Below are positions 46,303-56,055 of a stretch of DNA of 64,000 nucleotides, piece after piece. A program made the translations under genes and the position numbers. Below the pieces are notes generated by a model, which had not been told where the DNA came from, made no database searches, and was given only the letters and a program-made list of their open reading frames with translations. Source of the DNA: Pseudomonadota bacterium (GTDB taxonomy: Bacteria > Pseudomonadota > Gammaproteobacteria > Burkholderiales > Burkholderiaceae_C); the NCBI GenBank assembly GCA_023387335.1, contig JAEWIF010000073.1, positions 1 through 64,000 on the forward strand, in the 5' to 3' direction. Numbering within the stretch: position 1 is the first letter of the stretch; every line of letters starts with the position of its first letter.

Positions 46303-49300
46303 GCCTCGGCCTCCATGTCGAGGCCCGCGAAGAGACGATCCATCGCCTCGATCAACGCTCGCGGCGGACGCTCCAGGTGCAGCCCGCGCCCCGCCGCGGA
46401 CGCACCGCGCAGGAACACGTACACCGCCCCGCCCACGTGCCGGTCGTAGTCATAGTCGGGCAAGCGCGCGCGCAGCAACCGGTGCAGCGCGAACAGGTAC
46501 AGCGCGTACTGCAGTTCGTACCGGTGACGCAGCACTTCCTCGCGCATCGCATGCGCGGTGTAGGCCGCGTCGTTCGGGCCCAGCCAGTTCGACTTGTAGT
46601 CCGCGACGTAGTAGCGGCCCTCGTGCTCGAACACCAGGTCGATGAAGCCCTTGAGCATGCCGTTGAGCTGCTGCGGCGCGAGCGGCGGCCGCGCCTGCGC
46701 GCCCAGCGTGTGGCGCGTCACCAGCGCATCCAGCGCCGAAGCGTTCACGCCCTGGGCGGCGATCCAGAACTCCATCTCGGCCTGGTAGGACCGCAAGCCG
46801 GCCGGCGCGACCGGCGTGCTGCCCGGCACCAGCGCCGACAACTCCATCGGCGCGTGCAGCCAGCCCGCGAACCACTCGCGCAGCACCTCCTCGTGCGCAG
46901 CCCATGGCGCGGGCCGCGCACGCCGCGCGATCTGCGCCTGCCAGTCAGACGGAGCGGCGGCCACCGCGGCGAAGCCTTCGCGGCCGGCCCACTCCAGCAG
47001 GTCGTGCAGGAACGTGCCCGCCGCCGCGCCGCGCGGAAAGGCGTGCATCCCGCCTTGCGCAGGCGCGACCGCCACGCGCGCGGCCGGCTCGCTCGCCTCT
47101 TCCTCGAGGTAGTTCGCCTCCTGCGCGGACTGCGGCGCCGAGGCGCCCGCCGGCCCCGCGAGCAGGCGCGAATAGCTCGCGATCCACCAGCGCTCGCGCT
47201 GCGCCTGCGCGTGCAATGCATCGCCCGGCAGCAGCGCCGTGGGCGCGGCGGGTGCGTACTTCTCTTGCGATTCCAGCAGCGGCGACGCGATGGAGGCCGC
47301 CTCGCATCCGGCGAGCGCGCGCTCCAGCAGCGCACGCAGTTGCCCCGGCTCAGGCGCGCGGCCCTCGTCCAGCAGCCAGCCGATCGCCGTTTTCGGCCAG
47401 GCCTCGGCCGGCGCGAGACCGATCCAGGTCGCATGCCGCGCCCGCGTGAGCGCCACGTACAGCTTGCGCAGGTCCTCGCCCAACCGCTCGCGATCGGCGC
47501 GTTCCACCGCTTCAGCATCGGGCCGCAGCGACAGGTGCGCGCGGCCTTCGTCGTCGCGCCAGCGCAGCGGCAGCGAGTCGCCGCTTTCGGGCCGGCACGC
47601 CACCGCGAACGGCACGAACACCAGCGGGTACTCCAGGCCCTTGGACTTGTGCACCGTCACCACCTTGAGCAGGTCGGCGTCGCTTTCCAGGCGCACCTGC
47701 CGCTCCTCGGCCGTGACCAAGTCCTCCTCGCGCTGCTCGGCCAGCCAGCGCACCAGCGCATGCTCGCCCTGCAGCTGCGCGCTGGCTTCCTGCAGCAGCT
47801 CCGACAGGTGCAGCAGGTCGGTGAGCTGGCGTTCGTCGTCCTGGGCCAGCAGCCGAGCGGGCACGTCGAAGTCGTGCAGCAGCCGCCGCAGCATCGGCAG
47901 CACGCCCTGGCGCCGCCACTGGCGCTGGTAGTCGTGGAACTGCTCGACGCGTTCCTCCCAGTGCAGCTCGTCCTGGTTCAGGCGCTCCAGCGCGGACCAG
48001 TCCAGCGCCAGCAGGCGCGTGCCCAGCGCCGAGCGCAACCGGCGCGCGTCGTCGGGTTCGGCGCAGGCCTGCAGCAGCCGTTGCACCTCGGCAGCCGCGG
48101 GGCTGTGGAACACCGAGCTCTGGTCGGAGAGGTAGACGCTTCGCACGCCGCGCTGGCGCAGCGCGTCCCGCACCGCGGAAGCCTCGATGCCGTTGTTCAC
48201 CAGCACCGCGATGTCGCGCGGCCGCAGCGGGTGGAGGGCGCCCTCTTCCGCGAACCCGGCCTGCCCTTCCCGGCCCAGGTTGAGCAAGCGCACGACTTCG
48301 GTCGCGCACGCCGCCGCCATCGCCTCGCGATACGCCGACACGCCCAGGGTCGCGCCGGGATCGTGGCACCACGCGGTGAGCGCCGGCGCGTCCTGGCCTC
48401 CAACCTGCCAGCGCTCGCCGCGACCGCGTGCGGCCACCGGCAGGAACGGCAAGGGATCGCCACGCTCGTTGCGGAAGAGGAACGCGCCCGGCCCTTGTCG
48501 CTGCTCGGCGGCCGCGAACAGGTGGTTGACCGCATCGACCATCTCGCGGCTCGACCGGTGGTTGGTGCCCAGCGTGTACAGCCGCCCTTCGGTGTCGGCG
48601 CGCGCCGCCAGGTAGGTGTGGATGTCCGCGCCTCGGAAACCGTAGATCGCCTGCTTGGGATCGCCGATCAGCACCATGGCCGCGCCCGGCGCGTCGCCAT
48701 AGATGCGGCGGAAGATGCCGTACTGCACCGGGTCCGTGTCCTGGAACTCGTCGACCAGGGCGACGGGGAACTGGCGGCGGATCAGCGCGGCCAGGCGATC
48801 GCCACGCCCTTCCTCGTGCAGCGCGCGATGCAGCTGCACCAGCAGGTCGTCGAAGCCCATCTCGGCGCGCCGTCGCTGTTCCTGCGCAAGGCGCTCGGCG
48901 ACCCAGCGCGCCGCGTGCGCGAGGACGGCGTCGCGGCCCTCGGGCAACGCGTTCAGCTGCTCGCGCAGGTCTTCCATCGCGTGCAGCGCCGGGTGCTCGA
49001 AAGGCTGGCCGACCTTCCACGCATCCTGCAGGCCGGCCGGCGTCAGCCGCTTCCACGCGCTGCTGCCGTCCTTGAGCGGCCACACCGCGTCGCCGCGCGC
49101 CCACTCGCCCAGGCAGGACAGCCATTCATGGAAATACGCGGGCCGCAGCTTGTTCCCGTGGACCTGCTTGGCGGCGCAGGCCTTGTCGAGCAGGTCCTTC
49201 AACTCCTCCGCCCACGCGCCCCAGGGCGCCTTGAGTTCGGCCAGCCGACGCGTCGCTTCTTCATGCGCCTCGCGCAGCGACACCGCCGGCTCCGGCGCGG

Positions 49301-49940
49301 GATCGAGCCGATCCGCGTGCGGCAGCAAACCCTTGAGCGCCTTGCGCAAGGCATTCGGCCCCGGCCACCACTCGCTCACGCGCTGCGCCTCCTGCGGCGG
49401 CAGCGGATAGAAGAAGGTGCGCCAGTGGTCGCGCACCGCTTCGTCCAGCAGCTCGCCCGGATCGGCCTGCAGCGTCTGCGTGAACAGGCTGCCGCTATCG
49501 AACGCGTGCTCGCGCAGCATGCGGTAGCACCAGCCGTGGATGGTGTCCACGGCGGCCTCGTCCATCCACTCCGCCGCCAGCTGCAGCCGGCGCGCGCAGG
49601 CGGGCCAGGCCTGCGGCGGCCAGGCCATCAGCAGGTCGTGCAGCAGGTCCTCGCCGGCCGGCCGCGGCGCCACCTCGGAAGGATCGCGACGGAACGCCAG
49701 CGCGGCCTCGGCCAGGCGAGCCCGGATGCGGTCCCGCAGCTCCTGGGTCGCGGCCTCGGTGAAGGTGACGACCAGGATCTCCGGCGGCGTGAGCGGCGCG
49801 GCGGTTTCATGCCCCAGCACCAGGCGCAGGTAGAGGGCCGCGATCGTGTAGGTCTTGCCCGTGCCGGCGCTGGCCTCGATCAGCGCATTGCCGTCCAGCG
49901 GCAGCGCCAGCGGGTCGAGCTTGCGGGGTGCGGTGCTCAT
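46299..49940 (-). CDS. recB: exodeoxyribonuclease V subunit beta
   Basis: 1213 residues, the typical RecB length. UvrD-type Walker A ASAGTGKT is at 23–30, with VDEFQDTDPVQY (motif II) and VTVHKSKGLEYPLVF (motif V). The C-terminal nuclease domain retains the catalytic Asp 1114 and Lys 1116 in ADYKSNW. It is the 3'–5' helicase and nuclease that processes double-strand breaks. It overlaps recC and recD by 4 nt each. The start at 49940 matches the family; the longer frame is shadow. Confidence 0.95.
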   Translation of the reverse strand: MSTAPRKLDPLALPLDGNALIEASAGTGKTYTIAALYLRLVLGHETAAPLTPPEILVVTFTEAATQELRDRIRARLAEAALAFRRDPSEVAPRPAGEDLLHDLLMAWPPQAWPACARRLQLAAEWMDEAAVDTIHGWCYRMLREHAFDSGSLFTQTLQADPGELLDEAVRDHWRTFFYPLPPQEAQRVSEWWPGPNALRKALKGLLPHADRLDPAPEPAVSLREAHEEATRRLAELKAPWGAWAEELKDLLDKACAAKQVHGNKLRPAYFHEWLSCLGEWARGDAVWPLKDGSSAWKRLTPAGLQDAWKVGQPFEHPALHAMEDLREQLNALPEGRDAVLAHAARWVAERLAQEQRRRAEMGFDDLLVQLHRALHEEGRGDRLAALIRRQFPVALVDEFQDTDPVQYGIFRRIYGDAPGAAMVLIGDPKQAIYGFRGADIHTYLAARADTEGRLYTLGTNHRSSREMVDAVNHLFAAAEQRQGPGAFLFRNERGDPLPFLPVAARGRGERWQVGGQDAPALTAWCHDPGATLGVSAYREAMAAACATEVVRLLNLGREGQAGFAEEGALHPLRPRDIAVLVNNGIEASAVRDALRQRGVRSVYLSDQSSVFHSPAAAEVQRLLQACAEPDDARRLRSALGTRLLALDWSALERLNQDELHWEERVEQFHDYQRQWRRQGVLPMLRRLLHDFDVPARLLAQDDERQLTDLLHLSELLQEASAQLQGEHALVRWLAEQREEDLVTAEERQVRLESDADLLKVVTVHKSKGLEYPLVFVPFAVACRPESGDSLPLRWRDDEGRAHLSLRPDAEAVERADRERLGEDLRKLYVALTRARHATWIGLAPAEAWPKTAIGWLLDEGRAPEPGQLRALLERALAGCEAASIASPLLESQEKYAPAAPTALLPGDALHAQAQRERWWIASYSRLLAGPAGASAPQSAQEANYLEEEASEPAARVAVAPAQGGMHAFPRGAAAGTFLHDLLEWAGREGFAAVAAAPSDWQAQIARRARPAPWAAHEEVLREWFAGWLHAPMELSALVPGSTPVAPAGLRSYQAEMEFWIAAQGVNASALDALVTRHTLGAQARPPLAPQQLNGMLKGFIDLVFEHEGRYYVADYKSNWLGPNDAAYTAHAMREEVLRHRYELQYALYLFALHRLLRARLPDYDYDRHVGGAVYVFLRGASAAGRGLHLERPPRALIEAMDRLFAGLDMEAEA

Positions 49941-52900
49941 GCGCCGTTGCCCTCTTCGGCGGGCGGCTTGCCCACCGCATCGAGCATGGGCTGCAGCAGC
50001 TCGCGCACGTGGCGCCTGAACTCGCCGCCGGCCCACAGCGAATCGAACCCGGGATGCGCGCGCTCCAGCGCGATCGCCGAGTCGCGTTGCCGTCCCTTGG
50101 CCTCGGGCTCGATCTGTTTGCGGTGGCAATCGCGTGCGGCGTCCTCCGCGCGCGATTCATCGCCTCCCCGCTCCATCGACTTCAGCCACACCGCGGCGAC
50201 CTGCACGTCGAACGGCAGCGGCTTGCGCATGCCTTCCTGCCAGGCCTGCAGCAGCGTGTCCCAGTGCGACAGCGCCTCTTCCGGCGACAGCGCACGGAAG
50301 GCGGCGGCGCCCGCCTTGCTCAGCACGATCGTGGTCAGCGGCTCGCCGCCCAGGTGCCCGGCCAGGTGCGCCACCCAGTACGGCAGCAAACGCTCGTGGC
50401 GCCAGCTGCGACCGTCCACCAGGCCGCTGAACTCAAGCACGAGGCGCGCGCGGCCCTGCCCGCCGGCGCGCAGGCCGTCGAGCCAGTCCTCCACGCGCAG
50501 CGAACCGCCTTCGTATTGCACGGGCTGGTCGTCCAGCCGCCGCGGCCAGTCGCCGAGCGCGCCCGCGTAGCGCTGGAACAAGCGCTCCATCGGTTCGGCC
50601 AGTTCCTCCTGCACCTGCTGCGCGAAGGCGCCGTGCGGCAGCTGGCCGCGGCGCGCGATGCGATCGAGCTGCGTGCGCAGCGCGGCTTCGCGGTCCAGGC
50701 CCGCATCGACCGCCGTGCGCTGCACGCGGATCAGCTCGGTCTGCAGCTTCCAGTGCTCCAGCCCGTCCAGCCCGAACGGCTCCTCGTCCTGCGCCACCGG
50801 GTCGTCCCCGCGGAACGAGACGCCCAGTCGCTGCTGCAGGAACGCCTTCGCCGGATGCTTGAGGAAGTCGCCGATCTGCTTGAGCGTCAGCGGCTGCGGC
50901 GTCGGCATGGGCGCCAGCTCCGCGGCCGTGGACGTCGGCGCCGCGCCCTGGAGGCTGGCGCGCCACTCGCGCGCATAACTGAACAGGCCCGGCGTACTGC
51001 CGTCGAAATAGGCCGGATGGAAAGGCTGGAGCCGGTGGTGCGTGGTGAGCGCGTCCAGCAGCGCGTCGCCGCCCCAGCCCGCCGCGAGGTGGTCGCGCAG
51101 CTGCGCCACCAGCACCGAAGGCGGACGCTCCTGGTTGTCCTGCGCGCTGCGCCCCACCCAGCTGATGTGCAGGTGCTCGCGCGCCGACAGCAGCGCTTCC
51201 AGGAACAGGTAGCGGTCGTCCTCGCGCCGCGAGCGGTCGCCCGGCCGGTGGTCGCCGGCCATCAGGTCGAAGTCCATGGGCGTGCGGCTGCGCGGATAGT
51301 CGCCGTCGTTCATGCCCAGCAGCGCCACGCGGCGGAACGGGATCGCGCGCATCGGCATCAGCGACGCGAACGTGACGCCGCCGGCGAAGAACGGCTGCTG
51401 CAACGCGGGCGGCTCCAGCGCCGCCAGCCAGTGCTCGCGCACCACGGCCAGCGGCAGCGGCTCCACCAGCCCCGCGGCGGCGCAGGCGCCCTCCCACTCG
51501 TCGAGCGCCGCGCGTGCGCGCAGCAGCGTGAGGCCCTCCGAACTCCCGTCGGGCGCCATGAAGAATTCATCGAGCAACCCGCGCAGCGTCGCGGCCCATC
51601 TGGCGGGCGCCGCCGGCTCGCGCAGCGCGTTCCACAGCGACTCCAGCGACTGCGCCAGCCGCACCAGCGGCCCGAGCAGCGCCGCTTCCAGCCCGCCCAC
51701 GCCCGGCATCGGCTCGATGCCGTCCCAGGCCTCGCCCGCGCCGACCGCGTAACCCAGCACCATGCGGCGCAGGCCGAACGACCAGCTGTTCTGCTCCAGG
51801 TCGGCCGGCAATGCCAGCGATTCGCGGTGCGCGGCATGCAGGCCCCAGCGCACGCCCGCCGATTCCAGCCAGTGGCGCACCAGCGGCAACTGCTCCTCGG
51901 CGATGCCGAAGCGCTCGCGCAGCGCGGGCGCCTGCAGCAGATCCAGCACCTCGCCCGCAGCGACGCGCGACTGCGGCAGCGACAGCAGCCGGTCGAGCGC
52001 CGCGATGATCGGCTCGCGCAGGCGCTGGCCGCGGTCCGACAGGCCGAACGGGATGTAGCGGTCGTCGTCGCGCTCCACCCGCCCGAACACCGCCTGCACG
52101 TGCGCGGCGTAGTCGGCCACGTCCGGGACCATCACGATGACGTCGCGCGGGCGCAGCGTGGGATCGGCGCTGAACGCGGCGAGCAGGTGGTCGTGCAGGA
52201 TCTCGACTTCGCGCTGGCGGCCGTGGGCGATGTGGAAGGCGATCGAGCGGTCGCTCGCCGTGTCCACCGCCGGCCAGTGCCGGCGCGTCTCGCCCAGCGG
52301 GCGCAGCTCGCGGATGTCGTCCTGCAGCTGCCGCAGCAGGCTGTCCTGCGGACCGGCCTCGAACAGGTCGACCCGCTCGCCGATCGCGGAGAACCGCCCG
52401 CGGTAGTCCTGCGGCTGGTCGTAGTCGTCCAGCAGCCGGATGAAATCGCGCCCCTGACGGCCCCAGGCCGCGAGCAGCGGATGCGTCGACAGGTGCAGCG
52501 TGTCCTCGGAAGGCTCGCCGGTCCAGCCGGGCCGGCGCGACTGGCGCCGCGCCCGCTGCAGCGCCTGCTCGGCGACGATGTGCGACCAGTCGTGCTCGCA
52601 GGGGTTGTGCACGCACAGCAGCACCTGCGACCAGCGCGAGGCCGCGTGCAGCACCTCGAGCGACTGGCGCGGCAGCGTGGAGATGCCGAACACCGTGATG
52701 CGGCGCGCCAGCCCCGCCGGCGCCGCGCCCTGCCAGCCCGCCACCGCGGCGAGGAAACGGCGATGCACCTCGGCCCGGCTGCTGCTGGCGCCGGCCGCGC
52801 CCGCGTCGTCGAGCAGTTCGCGCCACAGCTGCGGCTGCCAGCGCACCGCTTCCGCCACGGGTTCCTCGCGCCCGTCGGGACGCACGAGCACGTCGTCGCC

Positions 52901-53455
52901 GGCCGCCCAGCGCGCCAGCCAGTCGGCGCGATAGACCTGGTACTGGTCCAGCAGGTCGGCGAGCCGCAACGCGAGCTGGTGGCGCTTGCGCAGGTCGTCG
53001 TCGTCCTCCAGGAACCGCCGCAGCGGCTCGAACGCGGGCCGCTCCAGCAGCGCGGGCAGGAGGCGCATCAATCGCCAGACGAGACGCGGCTTGTCGAACG
53101 GCGATTCGGCCGGCACCTGGTCGCGGCCCAGGACCGCGCGGTACACGTTCCACAGCGCGCGCGCGGGCAACTCGGTGTCGACCGCGGCGGCGATGCCCGC
53201 GCCGCCCTGCGCGGGGTCGGCCGCGAGCGACAGCTTGAGCCACTGGGCGATGCCGTTGCTCTGCACCAGCACCTGCTCATTCTCCAGCGGGGCGAGCGGA
53301 TGGCCTCGCATCCAGGCCACCATCAGGTCGCGCAGCGACTCCGGCCGGTTGCCGTGCACGACCATGAAGCCGCCGTCCCAGCCGGTGGGCGGCGGCGTGT
53401 CGAAATCGAATGAGTGTTGCGCGGCGTCGGCGGCGGTCGAGCGGCGGGAAGGCAT
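49937..53455 (-). CDS. recC: exodeoxyribonuclease V subunit gamma
   Basis: 1172 residues, as expected for RecC. Key strings include FMVVHGNRPESLRDL at the N-terminus, VLVQSNGIAQWLKL, ITVFGISTLP and RRVALLGMNDGDYPR, all characteristic of the Chi-recognising subunit with inactive helicase folds. It is the first gene of the recCBD operon. The start is uncertain: ATG at 53455 or 53491. Confidence 0.93.
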   Translation of the reverse strand: MPSRRSTAADAAQHSFDFDTPPPTGWDGGFMVVHGNRPESLRDLMVAWMRGHPLAPLENEQVLVQSNGIAQWLKLSLAADPAQGGAGIAAAVDTELPARALWNVYRAVLGRDQVPAESPFDKPRLVWRLMRLLPALLERPAFEPLRRFLEDDDDLRKRHQLALRLADLLDQYQVYRADWLARWAAGDDVLVRPDGREEPVAEAVRWQPQLWRELLDDAGAAGASSSRAEVHRRFLAAVAGWQGAAPAGLARRITVFGISTLPRQSLEVLHAASRWSQVLLCVHNPCEHDWSHIVAEQALQRARRQSRRPGWTGEPSEDTLHLSTHPLLAAWGRQGRDFIRLLDDYDQPQDYRGRFSAIGERVDLFEAGPQDSLLRQLQDDIRELRPLGETRRHWPAVDTASDRSIAFHIAHGRQREVEILHDHLLAAFSADPTLRPRDVIVMVPDVADYAAHVQAVFGRVERDDDRYIPFGLSDRGQRLREPIIAALDRLLSLPQSRVAAGEVLDLLQAPALRERFGIAEEQLPLVRHWLESAGVRWGLHAAHRESLALPADLEQNSWSFGLRRMVLGYAVGAGEAWDGIEPMPGVGGLEAALLGPLVRLAQSLESLWNALREPAAPARWAATLRGLLDEFFMAPDGSSEGLTLLRARAALDEWEGACAAAGLVEPLPLAVVREHWLAALEPPALQQPFFAGGVTFASLMPMRAIPFRRVALLGMNDGDYPRSRTPMDFDLMAGDHRPGDRSRREDDRYLFLEALLSAREHLHISWVGRSAQDNQERPPSVLVAQLRDHLAAGWGGDALLDALTTHHRLQPFHPAYFDGSTPGLFSYAREWRASLQGAAPTSTAAELAPMPTPQPLTLKQIGDFLKHPAKAFLQQRLGVSFRGDDPVAQDEEPFGLDGLEHWKLQTELIRVQRTAVDAGLDREAALRTQLDRIARRGQLPHGAFAQQVQEELAEPMERLFQRYAGALGDWPRRLDDQPVQYEGGSLRVEDWLDGLRAGGQGRARLVLEFSGLVDGRSWRHERLLPYWVAHLAGHLGGEPLTTIVLSKAGAAAFRALSPEEALSHWDTLLQAWQEGMRKPLPFDVQVAAVWLKSMERGGDESRAEDAARDCHRKQIEPEAKGRQRDSAIALERAHPGFDSLWAGGEFRRHVRELLQPMLDAVGKPPAEEGNGA

Positions 53456-53535
53456 CCTGGGAGATTGGGGCGCGTGCGAGCGCCCGGGCATCGTACCCGC
53501 TCGAGCGGCGGGTCCCTCCCGCGGTCAGACGGCGA

Positions 53536-53643
53536 TCAGCTCGCCCAGAGCGCCACCATCACGACCAGCCAGGCGACGACGGCGGCGCCGATGCCCGTCC
53601 AGAAATAAGGTGTGCCTACCAGTCCTGCGTCTTCGGGGGCCAT
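53536..53643 (-). CDS. 35-residue single-pass membrane protein
   Basis: ATG to TGA encoding a short polar N-terminus (MAPEDAGLVGTPYFW) and one transmembrane helix rich in Val, Ala and Trp. AGGAAG lies about 10 nt before the ATG. It sits upstream of recC on the same strand. The size and layout suggest a small subunit or regulator of a membrane complex; not recognised. Confidence 0.5.
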   Translation of the reverse strand: MAPEDAGLVGTPYFWTGIGAAVVAWLVVMVALWAS

Positions 53644-53820
53644 GTTCGTACTTCTTCCTTGGCCCATGGTCGCCACAGCCGCGAGGCGCGGCCGTAGGAC
53701 AGGTCTGCGGCCGTGCGTGCGACGAGGCGAGTGCCGGGCTGGCTCGGCGCGGCGGCGTCCTACACGCAGAGCCTCTTCCGTCGCCTACCGCTCAGGCTGC
53801 GCCGCGGCCATGCTCGAGAA

Positions 53821-54096
53821 GTGAACAAGATCAACATCACCCACGACGAACACGACCTGCTGGCCCGCCTGCTGCAGGCTCGCGGGCGGGACCCCGCCGG
53901 CTTCAAGGTGGAGGTGCAGACCGATGGGCTGGTGCGGGTGACCGGCCCGCGCGGCACGGCCTTCTATTCGCGCGACAACTGGCTGGCGCGCTTCTCGCGC
54001 CACCTGGAGAAATCGTTCTTCGACCCGGAAGTGCCGGCGCCCGCCGGCCCGCGCCTGGAACGCAAGGGCGATTCGCGCCTGCTCGCCCAGGCCTGA
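53821..54096 (+). CDS. small hypothetical protein
   Basis: 91 residues from a GTG at 53821 (MNKINITHDEHDLLARLLQAR…VRVTGPRGTAFYSRDNWLARFSRHLEKSFF). A helix is followed by a short beta-rich part and another helix. The frame is open further upstream, but that part looks like shadow. The spacing of GAGAA to GTG is short, so the start is tentative. Unrecognised. Confidence 0.55.
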   Translation: MNKINITHDEHDLLARLLQARGRDPAGFKVEVQTDGLVRVTGPRGTAFYSRDNWLARFSRHLEKSFFDPEVPAPAGPRLERKGDSRLLAQA

Positions 54097-54124
54097 GCGC
54101 CGGGCCCGCGCCCGGCGGGCCCCA

Positions 54125-55141
54125 TCAAGCGTCGACCAGCAGGTTCGACAGGATCCCCATCCCCCGCTCCCAGTCCGCCGCCATGCCTTGCAGCAGGTCG
54201 TCGGCCGCGAGCGGGCGTCCGGAATTCACGGCGCGCGCACCCTTCAGGATCAGCGTCTTGTTGGCCGAGCCGATAGCCTCGAATCGTTCGGCGGGCTCCG
54301 CCAGTTCCGGATAACCCTGCTGCGCCAGCCAGCGCAGGTTGGCGGCCAGCAGCTCGAAGGCCGCGCCCGCCTGCCGCACCGAGGCGAAGGCCCACTGGTG
54401 GTAGAACGCCAGCCCTTCCGCGCGCATCGCGGGCAGGTTCTGCGCCAGCCGCGCGGAAAAGCGCGAGAACGGATTGGCCCGCGGCCGCCAGGCGAAGTGC
54501 TGCTGCAGCATCTCGAACGACAGGTCCGCCAGGTCCGAGGCCGACCGGCGCACCAGCCGGTCGATGCGCACCACCTCCGCGAACAGCGGCATGAAGGCCG
54601 GATCGGGTTCGGCGTCCAGCCGGAACAGCCGGCGGAAGTCCTCGCCCTCGAGCTCGTAGTAGCCCGCGTTGTGGAAGTAGCCGAGCCGCTCGCGCCCCAG
54701 GTCCAGGTCCGCCATCAGGATGGTGGTCTTGGTGTGGCTGCGGCGGTAGTCGGTACCGGCGGTGTCGGGCAGCCAGAACGCGTCCGACTCGGTGCTGATC
54801 AGCTTGCCGGCGCCCAGGTGCTCCTTCGCATGCTCGATCAGCGGCCGCCAGACGGTGAGCTCCTGCACGTCCACGCCGTAGAGCGTGCGCAGCTCCGTCA
54901 GCGGCGGCTTGAAGAAGGTCCACTGGTCGCCTTCGAAATCCACCGCCACCGTGAACGGCAGCATGGCCAGGGGCTCGAGGCCCAGCGTGTGCAGGAAGCC
55001 GATCCACAGGTCGGCGTAGCAGTTCTTCTCGGGCCAGGCCGCGTTGTCGCCGTGCAGCCCGTGACGCCGGTAGCTCTCCGGAGTCAGCCCGGGCAGGGCG
55101 GCGAGGGTGTTCAAGCGGTCTCCCGTCGTTTGCGACAGCAT
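54125..55141 (-). CDS. DUF1839-family protein of the carrier-protein cluster
   Basis: 338 residues, unrecognised beyond DUF1839, a family commonly found beside aminoacyl-carrier-protein ligases. CYADLWIGFLHTLGLEP near the N-terminus and an FFKPP string stand out. There is no membrane segment. Its ATG shares 1 nt with the ligase stop, so it is translated from the same mRNA. It could be a transferase that takes the aminoacyl group from the carrier protein; this is inference only. Confidence 0.75.
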   Translation of the reverse strand: MLSQTTGDRLNTLAALPGLTPESYRRHGLHGDNAAWPEKNCYADLWIGFLHTLGLEPLAMLPFTVAVDFEGDQWTFFKPPLTELRTLYGVDVQELTVWRPLIEHAKEHLGAGKLISTESDAFWLPDTAGTDYRRSHTKTTILMADLDLGRERLGYFHNAGYYELEGEDFRRLFRLDAEPDPAFMPLFAEVVRIDRLVRRSASDLADLSFEMLQQHFAWRPRANPFSRFSARLAQNLPAMRAEGLAFYHQWAFASVRQAGAAFELLAANLRWLAQQGYPELAEPAERFEAIGSANKTLILKGARAVNSGRPLAADDLLQGMAADWERGMGILSNLLVDA

Positions 55142-56055
55142 CACGGCCAGAGTTGCTCCCGCACGCGAGCGGGCCAGTCGGCCGGATCGAAGCCATGCGC
55201 CTTGATCAGCGCCAGCGTCACGCGCTCCAGGCCGAAGCCCAGGCAGGCCGTGTGCGCTACCGAGTCGTCGGCGTTGCGGATGCCGAACTTCGCGCTGAAG
55301 TGGTCCTGGTGCCAGTTGAACGAGCAGATGGCCGTGGGCTTCTCGCGCGAGATCACCGGGCACAGGATCTCGAACTTCAGGCGCTGCTCGACCTGGCCGG
55401 CGGCCATCATCTTGCCGGCGCGGCCGAAGAACGGATCGGAAGCGACGTCGCTCTGCACCGGCAGGCCCAGGCCTTCCAGCAGCTTGAGGCCGCGCTCCAG
55501 CCAGGCATCGCGCCACTGCACCACCTGGTCGGGCCTGCCGACGCGGATGAACTCGCGCATGCGGAAGTGCTGCAGCCGCGTGGGCTCGTCGGAAGGCTCG
55601 TGGCGGAACACCCAGTTCATCACCGTCACCAGCTTGCCGCCCTCGGGCAGCAGGCCGGTGAAGGTGGGATAGACCGGGTAGCAGGCCGCGGGCGTGAGCA
55701 TCACGTCGGTGGGCGACAGCAGGTCTTCCCAGCGCTCGCGCGCGTGCACCTTGGCCGAGAGCTCGCGCGCCTCGCGGTCGTTGCCCATGAAGCTGTGCAC
55801 CGACCCCGCCAGCTGCGGGAAGTTGTCCATGTAGCCGACCTTCTCGATCATGGCGCGCGCCAGGATGGGCGGGAACATCAGTTCCTGCGCCTTGTCGGGC
55901 GCGGCGATGCGCGTCACCAGGTCGTTGAAGGCCCGCAGGATGTCCTCGAACACGGGACCGCGCCCGTAGGCGCCGCGGATGCCGGTGGGCAGGATCAGGC
56001 CGTTCTCGATCAGGCCTTCGGTGAATGCTTCGATGTCGTACGTGCGCGCGTCCAT
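55141..56055 (-). CDS. amino acid:[carrier protein] ligase, SerRS-like
   Basis: 304 residues resembling the catalytic domain of atypical SerRS without a tRNA-binding arm. Class II motif 2 is FRHEP…RLQHFRMREF (150–169) and motif 3 is GFGLERVTLAL (273–283). Cys 125, Glu 168 and Cys 271 match the Cys-Glu-Cys zinc site of the characterised Bradyrhizobium enzymes, which activate glycine or alanine and load it onto a carrier protein. The partner carrier protein is encoded divergently at 57791. It sits between acyl-CoA dehydrogenase-like and DUF1839 genes, each overlapping by 1 nt. Confidence 0.88.
   Translation of the reverse strand: MDARTYDIEAFTEGLIENGLILPTGIRGAYGRGPVFEDILRAFNDLVTRIAAPDKAQELMFPPILARAMIEKVGYMDNFPQLAGSVHSFMGNDREARELSAKVHARERWEDLLSPTDVMLTPAACYPVYPTFTGLLPEGGKLVTVMNWVFRHEPSDEPTRLQHFRMREFIRVGRPDQVVQWRDAWLERGLKLLEGLGLPVQSDVASDPFFGRAGKMMAAGQVEQRLKFEILCPVISREKPTAICSFNWHQDHFSAKFGIRNADDSVAHTACLGFGLERVTLALIKAHGFDPADWPARVREQLWP

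Noticed and set aside
46170..53413. Frames over 1000 residues antisense to recB, recC and recD
   Set aside because: The sense frames are full-length RecBCD with intact motifs; the antisense translations have no recognisable domain.
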